From Planctomycetia bacterium (GTDB lineage: Bacteria; Planctomycetota; Planctomycetia; Gemmatales; HRBIN36): a stretch of DNA of 44,642 nucleotides. How positions within the stretch are numbered: the stretch's first letter is position 1; every line of letters starts with the position of its first letter. Below are positions 38,431 to 44,642 of the stretch, piece by piece. The notes under the pieces were generated by a model. The model saw only the letters and a program-made list of their open reading frames with translations. It did not search any database and had not been told where the DNA came from. Where the stretch lies: the NCBI GenBank assembly GCA_016795155.1, contig JAEUIE010000052.1:1-44642 (forward strand). Reading direction: 5' to 3'. A program made the translations under genes and the position numbers.

Positions 38431-41400
38431 CGCAGCCTGCTCTGAATGTCGTTGCGTAGCCTGCGAAGTGGATCGCGCTGGTCCTGCGGTGCCTGTACCA
38501 ATGCGACATCGAGAGCTTCTATGGCTTCCTGACGCAGGGCTTTGGCTTGCTCTTCCCCTGCATCAATCGCATCCTGATCCAGGAAACGAGCCTGGTAACT
38601 GGCCAGTTCCCACGAGCCATTCGTCACTTGTTTGGTCTTGAGCAATGCTCGAATGTCATTCATCGTTGCTTTGCGATAATCGGCCTTGCCCTGGTCGGCG
38701 CCAGCACGGGCAAACAGCACGAGGTTGGCAGTGGCAGATGCTTCCAGTGCGTCAGCCTGCATCTTGACCTGCTGTGCTGGTAAAAGTCGTAGCGCGGTTT
38801 GCGCATCCAGGCGGCTGTTCTGCAGTTGCTTCTGCACTTCTTCCCACGGAGTTGCCTGCGAGATGCTGCGCCGGATCAGATTGCTGCGAACAATCAACGG
38901 CGATGCGTGAGACAAGTTACATTGTGCACGATCTGCAGGAATATAGCGATTGAGCAATGGCACCAGAACGAGCGGTTGATCCTGCAGCAACGAAATAGCC
39001 TGGCTAAGGAGGTTGCTTCCCAGGCTGGCATGTTGCGTTGCCTGATAAAACGCATCCACTGCGCGCCCCGCATCATTTTTGATCAGGTAGTATCTACCGA
39101 GCCAGAATTGTGCCTCTGCCAGATCAGGGTCAAGTTTGATTGCCTTTTGCAACGCCCTGAAGGATTGCTCCAGCCGGGCTGCATCGTTTTTATCGTTCAA
39201 TGCCCAGCGTAACAGACAGCGACCCAGGTAGGCATGCCCGGTTGCCATCGAGGGGCGTGCTTCGAGTTGCTGACGATATGCACTGGTCGCGGATTCAAAA
39301 ATAGTCTGTGCAGCAGCGCCACCCAATAGTATTGCGAGGCGTTCACGTGCCTGCCCCAGCGATTCCCATGCAGCTTCGTAATTCTTATCCAGTTGCGTAG
39401 CCTGCAGGGCGTCGTTGATGGCATCCTGGTACATCTGCTGCCGCTGATTTTCCGCAATGGGTGTGTAATCACCCAGCATCGATTTGGCCAGGCTGCGATT
39501 GCTGCGAAAGATGGCAAGTACACGATCGCGCGGGTTCACGGATTCAGCAATCTGAATGGCCTTGTCGTACGCAGCGATGGAGTCATTCAGGGTTTGCCGC
39601 AATTCGGTTTCGTTGTTCCCTTGTGCCAGTTGGTAATACCTGGCAATGCCCATGAGATTCCACCCGCCAGCAAAGGTGGGGTCTGCTTGTGTTGCTGCAT
39701 TTGCATTCGTGGTAATGGCTGCAATATCCGCTGCCGAAAGGCTCCATAGTCTGTTCAGGCACTGCCCCTGACCAGTCAGATACTCAGCCCTGGTACGCCC
39801 AGAACCCGGATACAGTTTGAGGGCTTGTCCGTAGGCATCAGCAGCAACACGCAGCGCCGGCTTATTGCCTAGCTCAGGCCAGTTTTCATAGGGCGTATCA
39901 AAAATCAATTCGCCCTGGGCGGCATAGATCGTTGCGAGTTGGGCATGCTGCCCGGACTTCAGCTTGGTAGTTGCTGCCAACTGCTGTGCAGGCCTGAGAA
40001 TGCGTTCATACAGTGTCAGCGGGCTGGTGGCTTCAAACATGGTTCGATGAGCTTTAATGAACTGCCATGTCTGTGCGTAGTAATCGATTGCCTGATCATT
40101 CAGCTTGGACCTTTGAGCAGATTCTGCCTGTTTCAGCTTGAGGCTGGTTAACAGCACCGGCCCCTGGGGCATCTTGAGTATTTCATCCTGCCAGGGCGAC
40201 GTGAGCAGAGGTTGCAACTCATCTGGATGCTTGGGAATCGGGTTTTGGATTGCAGCCAACAGGCTTAACATCAGGTGTGATGTGTTTTTACCAATAAATC
40301 GTTCTGCGGTGGGCAGCCAGGCCGGTATTGGAGCCGCTACTTGCGCACTCAGTGCCTGCACATCGGTGACGTAATTCACCCGCTCAGCAGCTTTCTCGAA
40401 AATGGTCAAAGCCCGGTCACGACGAAAACCGGTGAGCGAGATGTCTCGTTTCAGTGATTCTTCCAATGCAGTAACCGCACGCTTGGGATCATTCATTTCC
40501 TGCCAGAAGCGTGCCTGCACGTAATGAGTGTATGCCGTCGGTGCATTCAAGGTGTTCATCTGCTTAAGCCAGTGATCGGCCTGCTGCAGATTTTTGTTTT
40601 CACCTTCCATCATGCATTCGGCACGAAATGCAAACAGCTTGCTTGAATAGGCACTGGCTGGCACCTGTTCGAGTTCGCGGTAATTCTTACTGAAGATAAC
40701 CGGTTGATTGGCATTGGCTATCACACTGTCTAAGCGAGCCTGAAGGAAACTGGGGAACCCCGGCTCCTGGATATTCTTGCCCAGCACAAAAACAGGTGTT
40801 GGAACCGGAATGGGTTTCGTTGCGACCGGAGGCGGGGCAAGCAATTCCGGTGGCTTGGTTATGGGCGGTGCGGGCTGTTGATTGTTCGTTGCAATGATGT
40901 CAGGAGTCTTGTTCGTCGTAACATTGGTAGTGGGCTCAATTTTCTCTTCTACGTACAGTGGCCCGACAAACTCGCCCGTTCTGTTGCGGTCTATCACATT
41001 GGTTGCAAGTGCAGGCTGAGTAGCCTGAGCAATGGAACTTTCGGGAGATTTGTCCAGTAGCTGATTAACCAGCAATGCCATGCCGATGCCAACAGCAAAA
41101 ACGCCAGCCAGTGGAATCAGGATTTTCCGCAGTGGACCCTTCTCATTGACTGTCTGTACGGTTTCCTTCTCCGTGGCACCCTGGATTACAGGACGTATTT
41201 CCGGCTGCGTATCGAGGTTGGCGTCCACTTCGGAAGGCGTCTTCAGAGGTGCAGGGTACACTTCATGCGGTTGCAGCATGACTGGCATCGTCGTATGCTC
41301 ATCACGCGTTTTCACAGCAGGCCGTGCAGGTTCTTTCTGGACAGGTTCAGCCTTTCGCGCTGGTGGGGCAGGTGGCGGAGCATCATCGAGATCGAAACCA

Positions 41401-43319
41401 TCCTCTTCTACTGAGTGCATTAATTCGCCATTGGCGGGCACTGCTTTCACCAGTGCATTGATAAACGCCTGGCATGATTCAAACCGTTCTTCAGGAAGTA
41501 CGCTGGTGGCTCGTGCAATCACCATGCGCTCAGCTTTCAACAATCGTTCCAGATCGAGTTGGCCTTCCAGTTGCCTCATCATCTGATCGTACGCTGAGCA
41601 ATCAGGCCCGTAAGGCAACTGACCGGTTCGCAACTGATAGTAAGTGATGGCCATCGAGTACTGATCAGACCATCGAGTGACTTTGCCTCGAAGCACTTCT
41701 GGCGCAGCATAGTGGAAGGTGAACCCGACAGAATCCTGCTTGATCTCGGCAACAATGTTTTCAGTTTCCAGCACTTTCGCCAGGCCGAAATCGGTCAGCT
41801 TGACAACATCATTGGCCAGCATGATGTTGTCAGGCTTCACATCACGATGTTGGATGGAAACCAGTCGATCACCCAGTTTATGTCGGGGCTGATTGAGGTA
41901 ATCCAGCGCCTGGGCCACTTGCTTCATGTAACCCAGCAATTCCTGGGCAGGTATGCCAGGCTTGCCTTCTTCCTGGTACTTTTCCATCACCTGCGTCAGG
42001 TTGCGATCTGCCAATCTGGTTGCAATCACCAGCGTGGCTGGCGTCGGCGAACCCGCATGGCCTCGCAACTCGTCCGGTATCGGCTGGCCATGCCGATCCA
42101 GCAACCAGTAGGCTCGCAGTTCCATCAGACTGTTGTGATGGATGTGCTGAATAATCTCGAGTGCGCGATATTCCTGTTTGCCTCGGCCGCCAACACGATC
42201 AAGATCCTTGATGATCTTGAGTGCAATGGGAACACGGCCTGGCGCCTGTGCTTCCCAGACTTCGCCATACGCGCCACGACCCAGCAGCGATACCAGCTTG
42301 TGCCCTGGCACAATTTCGCGGTTGGGTTCGATCACCAGGTTATCCTGCTGAACCGATCCAGCCCGTTCGATCGCCCTGCGGAGTTCGCGTGCCAGATCCT
42401 GACAGTTGGCAAACCGGGCTTCAGGTCTTCGACTGGCTGCCCTGCGAATCACCTGTTGTTCTGCCGTGCTCAGTTGCGAGAGATCCAGCCTGCCTTCGAG
42501 TGCCTCAGTCAGAATGACATTGGTTTCATTCATCGAAAAGGGCAGGGTGCCTGTGCGCAGGAAATAATAGGTAATCGCCAATGAATATTGATCGCTGTAA
42601 GGACTGGGCACGCCGGTTTCCAGCATTTCCGGCGATGTGAACCCAATGGACACTCCCGGATGCGAAGAGTTTCGAAGTTCTCCCAGTACATGTGACAGCC
42701 CATAGTCACATACCTGTACCGCACCTCCGACGATAAGAATGTTCTGGGGCTTGATGTCGCAATGCGGAAGCGACCTGAGACCTTTGCCCAGATCATGTTT
42801 AGCAGCATTCAAATGATCAATCGCTCGCGAAGCATCTTCAAAGTAGCTGATCAACTCCACACTTGGTATGCCCGTTTCCCCCTGTGCTTGGCACTCCTTC
42901 AATTGGTCAAGCAGGCTACGCTCACCCAGGCCCATGGCAACATAAAGGGCTTCGGGTTGTTCCGATTTGATGTCCAGAGAGAAGTCACCCAGCGTGTGGG
43001 TACTATCACTGGGGCTAAATGGATTCTTTGAAGGTCTTTCCTTCTTGCGGGCATCGTTCGCCGAGACGTAGCCTTCATCATCCCGAATCCACATGGCGAG
43101 AATCGGGCACAGATTTGGATGGCGGATTTTCTTGATCAGTTCCACCGAACGCAGATCGGTGAAGCCGGGTTTGTCTTTGAGCTTGATGATTTTGAATGCG
43201 ACTTCAGTGCCACCAGGCCCGCTGGCCTGCCAGACATCTCCGTACCCGCCTTTGCCAAGAAACTTGACCAGGCGGTACCCTCGAACAGGCTCGTCACCTT
43301 GTTGAAATGCTCGGGGCAT
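38427..43319 (-). CDS. Giant tandem Ser/Thr kinase-TPR membrane protein
   Basis: About 1,630 residues. Two Hanks-type kinase domains in a row: the first (about 14-320) has LGKGGYGDVW, Lys43, a divergent catalytic loop HCDIKPQNIL (186-195) and DYG in place of DFG (205-207); the second (about 340-640) has LGRGAYGEVW, Lys368, canonical HRDVKPDNIM (491-500) and DFG (510-512). Their similarity points to internal duplication. A Pro-rich linker leads to one transmembrane helix near 730-752 (IPLAGVFAVGIGMALLVNQL), another Pro/Thr-rich linker, then about 750 residues of extracytoplasmic helical repeats, TPR-like in places (SMATGHAYLGRCLLRWALN; AEAQFWLGRYYLIKNDAGRA). The frame opens at 43376; the ATG at 43319 is preferred because related kinases begin just before GDEPVRGYRLVKFLG. 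Confidence 0.9.
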   Translation of the reverse strand: MPRAFQQGDEPVRGYRLVKFLGKGGYGDVWQASGPGGTEVAFKIIKLKDKPGFTDLRSVELIKKIRHPNLCPILAMWIRDDEGYVSANDARKKERPSKNPFSPSDSTHTLGDFSLDIKSEQPEALYVAMGLGERSLLDQLKECQAQGETGIPSVELISYFEDASRAIDHLNAAKHDLGKGLRSLPHCDIKPQNILIVGGAVQVCDYGLSHVLGELRNSSHPGVSIGFTSPEMLETGVPSPYSDQYSLAITYYFLRTGTLPFSMNETNVILTEALEGRLDLSQLSTAEQQVIRRAASRRPEARFANCQDLARELRRAIERAGSVQQDNLVIEPNREIVPGHKLVSLLGRGAYGEVWEAQAPGRVPIALKIIKDLDRVGGRGKQEYRALEIIQHIHHNSLMELRAYWLLDRHGQPIPDELRGHAGSPTPATLVIATRLADRNLTQVMEKYQEEGKPGIPAQELLGYMKQVAQALDYLNQPRHKLGDRLVSIQHRDVKPDNIMLANDVVKLTDFGLAKVLETENIVAEIKQDSVGFTFHYAAPEVLRGKVTRWSDQYSMAITYYQLRTGQLPYGPDCSAYDQMMRQLEGQLDLERLLKAERMVIARATSVLPEERFESCQAFINALVKAVPANGELMHSVEEDGFDLDDAPPPAPPARKAEPVQKEPARPAVKTRDEHTTMPVMLQPHEVYPAPLKTPSEVDANLDTQPEIRPVIQGATEKETVQTVNEKGPLRKILIPLAGVFAVGIGMALLVNQLLDKSPESSIAQATQPALATNVIDRNRTGEFVGPLYVEEKIEPTTNVTTNKTPDIIATNNQQPAPPITKPPELLAPPPVATKPIPVPTPVFVLGKNIQEPGFPSFLQARLDSVIANANQPVIFSKNYRELEQVPASAYSSKLFAFRAECMMEGENKNLQQADHWLKQMNTLNAPTAYTHYVQARFWQEMNDPKRAVTALEESLKRDISLTGFRRDRALTIFEKAAERVNYVTDVQALSAQVAAPIPAWLPTAERFIGKNTSHLMLSLLAAIQNPIPKHPDELQPLLTSPWQDEILKMPQGPVLLTSLKLKQAESAQRSKLNDQAIDYYAQTWQFIKAHRTMFEATSPLTLYERILRPAQQLAATTKLKSGQHAQLATIYAAQGELIFDTPYENWPELGNKPALRVAADAYGQALKLYPGSGRTRAEYLTGQGQCLNRLWSLSAADIAAITTNANAATQADPTFAGGWNLMGIARYYQLAQGNNETELRQTLNDSIAAYDKAIQIAESVNPRDRVLAIFRSNRSLAKSMLGDYTPIAENQRQQMYQDAINDALQATQLDKNYEAAWESLGQARERLAILLGGAAAQTIFESATSAYRQQLEARPSMATGHAYLGRCLLRWALNDKNDAARLEQSFRALQKAIKLDPDLAEAQFWLGRYYLIKNDAGRAVDAFYQATQHASLGSNLLSQAISLLQDQPLVLVPLLNRYIPADRAQCNLSHASPLIVRSNLIRRSISQATPWEEVQKQLQNSRLDAQTALRLLPAQQVKMQADALEASATANLVLFARAGADQGKADYRKATMNDIRALLKTKQVTNGSWELASYQARFLDQDAIDAGEEQAKALRQEAIEALDVALVQAPQDQRDPLRRLRNDIQSRLR

Positions 43320-43456
43320 AACATCCACACTATCAGGGCGATACGTAGCAAAGTATAGCTTGTGCATCATGCACATGCATCACTACGCGTTAATTTTCCT
43401 CTTGTACCCTAGTTTGCCCAGTTTGTGGAGAGGAATTGTCTGGAATGTCCCCATAT

Positions 43457-43490
43457 AAAGTCATGCAGGTCGGGTGGTACGGTTTGCGTG
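43457..43490. repeat. REP-like repeat, truncated copy
   Basis: 34 nt matching 37692-37725 at 31 positions and lacking the right half of the palindrome. It ends 25 bp before the nagB ATG, so it sits in the nagB leader or promoter. An apparent in-frame extension of nagB (from a GTG at 43474) starts inside it and is judged spurious. Confidence 0.75.
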
Positions 43491-43515
43491 CTCAGAACTC
43501 TTGAAGAATCCATCC

Positions 43516-44250
43516 ATGAAAACCATCATCTGTGAATCAGCATTGGATCTAGGACAGCACGCTGCACACGAAGGTGCCGCCATCCTGCGAAAAGTTCTAA
43601 CTGAACGTGACCATGCCCGCATCATTCTCGCCACCGGTGCTTCCCAGTTCACCATGCTTGATGCGCTCTTGAATGAACCCGATATCGCCTGGCATCGGAT
43701 TACGATGTTTCATCTCGATGAATATCTGGGCCTGCCTCCAACCCATCCTGCATCATTCCGCAAATATCTCTGGGAACGCTTTGTCAGCAAGTTGCCTGTA
43801 CCACTGCAAGCAGCGCACTGGATTGATGGCGAAGCCAATATTGAACTGGAATGCCATCGACTTGGTAAGTTGATTTCCCACTTTCCCATCGATCTCGCGT
43901 TCATTGGGATTGGCGAGAATGGCCACCTTGCCTTCAACGATCCACCTGCCGACTTCGAAACGGAAAAGCCTTTCATTCCAGTTCAGCTCGATGAAGCATG
44001 TCGACAACAACAATTGGGCGAAGGCTGGTTTGCTACCTTCAATGACGTTCCCGATCAGGCAATCTCAATGTCCATTCAGCAAATCATGAAGAGCAAGGCA
44101 ATCATCTGCAGCGTTCCCGACAGCCGCAAGGCACGAGCAGTGGAAAATGCAGTGAAAGGCCCTGTCACCCCGGCAGTCCCCGCCTCGATCCTGCAAAATC
44201 ATCGGAATTGCAGGCTCTTTCTCGATACCCACAGCGCAGCACTTCTGTGA
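43516..44250 (+). CDS. nagB: Glucosamine-6-phosphate deaminase-like protein
   Basis: Converts glucosamine-6-phosphate to fructose-6-phosphate and ammonia. The 244-residue sequence shows ARIILATGASQFTMLDAL (phosphate-binding region), ITMFHLDEYLGLPPTHPASF with the catalytic Asp, and IGIGENGHLAFNDPPADFET with the active-site Asn/His region. These are classic NagB blocks, close to 6-phosphogluconolactonase but with the NagB-specific FHLDEYLGL. The length is slightly under that of E. coli NagB, and an allosteric C-terminus is not evident. The ATG at 43516 is preferred to an upstream GTG inside a repeat. No other amino-sugar genes are adjacent. Confidence 0.9.
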   Translation: MKTIICESALDLGQHAAHEGAAILRKVLTERDHARIILATGASQFTMLDALLNEPDIAWHRITMFHLDEYLGLPPTHPASFRKYLWERFVSKLPVPLQAAHWIDGEANIELECHRLGKLISHFPIDLAFIGIGENGHLAFNDPPADFETEKPFIPVQLDEACRQQQLGEGWFATFNDVPDQAISMSIQQIMKSKAIICSVPDSRKARAVENAVKGPVTPAVPASILQNHRNCRLFLDTHSAALL

Positions 44251-44343
44251 AATTGCGTGCTTTACGCTGAATGGCAGTAACTGATCTGGATTTTCCATCT
44301 TCATGACCTGTCAATACTTACATCGAGCATCCGAATTTATTCA
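44251..44343. other. Intergenic stretch after nagB, no gene seen
   Basis: Between the nagB stop and the promoter-like boxes at 44344 I see no open frame of note and no hairpin strong enough to call a terminator. Together with 44344-44620 it makes a 370-bp stretch with no recognised protein gene. Confidence 0.6.
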
Positions 44344-44372
44344 ATGACACCAGCGTGGTTTTTCGATAATAT
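44344..44372 (+). promoter_or_regulatory. Candidate promoter upstream of the right-edge structured RNA
   Basis: -35 ATGACA (44344-44349, five of six) and -10 TAATAT (44367-44372, four of six) with a 17-nt spacer; the overlapping GATAAT (44365-44370) is a better -10 but with a 15-nt spacer. Transcription would start near 44379, at the base of the following hairpin. Confidence 0.4.
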
Positions 44373-44380
44373 ACACCTTG

Positions 44381-44416
44381 CCTCCGTTTTTGCGGAGGTA
44401 TTTTGTTCTTTGACAA
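44381..44416 (+). promoter_or_regulatory. GC hairpin followed by a boxA-like element
   Basis: Perfect 6-bp hairpin (44381-44386 with 44393-44398, loop TTTTTG), then TATTT and TGTTCTTTGACAA (44404-44416). The latter resembles boxA, the NusB/S10 antitermination site of rRNA leaders (TGCTCTTTAACAA in E. coli). Hairpin then boxA is the boxB-boxA order. Alternatively, the hairpin plus T-rich tail could be a simple terminator behind nagB. Confidence 0.4.
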
Positions 44417-44420
44417 TTTG

Positions 44421-44620
44421 GTGAGAGAGGAGCCAAGGGGAGGCTGTGATCATCGGGCAACTGATGGTTACGAGCTGAACCTTAGTCTTGAGTATCTGAG
44501 CCACGACCGCAAGGGAGTGGTTTGGAGGGCTCAAGACCCTTAATAAGTTTCAACGAGTAATTCAGTTGAGTCGGTGATACATACAGATTGAACTATCCAG
44601 TTCAAATTGCTTCTTTTGAA
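44421..44620 (+). ncRNA. Candidate structured RNA, possibly HEARO/omega RNA
   Basis: About 200 nt without a convincing reading frame but with dense pairing. (a) 44431-44434/44442-44445. (b) A long hairpin: 44446-44456 pairs with 44461-44471 around a GCAA tetraloop, extended by 44443-44445/44473-44475 past one bulge. (c) A perfect 8-bp helix 44485-44492/44530-44537 encloses a second GCAA hairpin (44507-44508/44513-44514, tandem G-A mismatches, then 44501-44504/44517-44520). (d) 44549-44554/44565-44570. (e) A perfect 7-bp hairpin 44588-44594/44599-44605. The block ends at an ATG (44621). A structured RNA just before an ORF fits the omega RNA of IscB elements. An rRNA-type leader is the main alternative. 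Confidence 0.45.
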
Positions 44621-44642
44621 ATGAACGCTTTGGTGAGCCGGG
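44621..44642 (+). CDS. Start of an ORF leaving the window (possible IscB/IsrB-like protein)
   Basis: ATG at 44621 opens a frame reading M-N-A-L-V-S-R before the window ends. Seven residues cannot identify a protein. The call rests on its position directly behind the structured RNA; IscB proteins often begin with a few residues before a V-F-V-L/V-D strand and the PLMP motif, which would be expected just outside. No clear ribosome-binding site is visible. Confidence 0.25.

Noticed and set aside
41712-42584. 290-residue plus-strand frame inside the tandem kinase gene
   Set aside because: Lies exactly antisense to the second kinase domain; explained by codon bias of the real gene.
44621-44642. 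Resemblance of AATGAACGCT to the 5' region of 16S rRNA
   Set aside because: The universal GAGTTTGATC-type sequence that must precede it is absent and the following bases differ, so no rRNA body is called.
44632-44642. GTGAGCCGGG as the start of a group II intron domain V
   Set aside because: Domain V begins GAGCCG, but only eight nt are available, no catalytic triad partner strand can be seen, and the 5' domains do not match.

Overview
This 44.6-kb window most resembles a chromosomal segment of a planctomycete, probably of the Gemmataceae/Gemmatales type with a moderate GC content. The reasons are three membrane-anchored Ser/Thr kinase genes (one with two kinase domains in a 1,600-residue protein), menaquinone synthesis by the futalosine route (mqnA, mqnC), many lipoproteins and small Tyr-rich secreted proteins, and loosely organised single housekeeping genes. 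The assignment is inferred from gene content only.

Layout. 1-127: the last codons of an IS5-type transposase. 128-2564: a small lipoprotein, then mqnA-mqnC. 2765-6519: THUMP-type RNA methyltransferase, glycine-zipper lipoprotein, solitary zinc-type rpsR, MFS transporter. 6593-11806: Ser/Thr kinase, TPR protein, SDR oxidoreductase, ribF-nfu. 12036-19128: an exopolysaccharide locus in two converging arms. The + arm has an unknown lipoprotein and a Wza-like export protein. The - arm has a WecA/TagO-type initiating transferase, a Wzc-type tyrosine kinase with a Tyr-Gly repeat tail, and a CpsB/PHP phosphatase. 19302-25102: addB-addA recombination nuclease/helicase, in which AddA has lost its nuclease domain and AddB its P-loop. 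25212-31992: second Ser/Thr kinase, receiver-HATPase fusion with pyrR, a Rossmann/DUF2520 protein, a membrane protein, an XRE-regulator/membrane-protein pair with a leaderless promoter, and a Skp-like secreted protein. 32119-38430: purB, Tyr-rich secreted protein, glycerophosphodiesterase, alpha/beta hydrolase, gcvPB, DinB-like protein. 38427-43319: tandem-kinase/TPR protein. 43516-44250: nagB.

The right edge (44344-44642) is the most unusual part. A promoter-like pair, a GC hairpin and a boxA-like element precede about 200 nt of densely base-paired, apparently untranslated sequence with two GCAA-tetraloop hairpins, followed at once by an ATG whose frame leaves the window. It looks like a structured RNA attached to a downstream ORF. 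My leading guess is an IscB-associated HEARO/omega RNA; an antiterminated rRNA-type leader is the alternative.

Non-coding signals: several intrinsic terminators with perfect stems, three copies of a CCCTCTCC/GGAGAGGG palindrome in intergenic spaces, and a REP-like 61-bp nested dyad with a truncated second copy 5.8 kb away. I saw no tRNA, no rRNA body and no CRISPR array.
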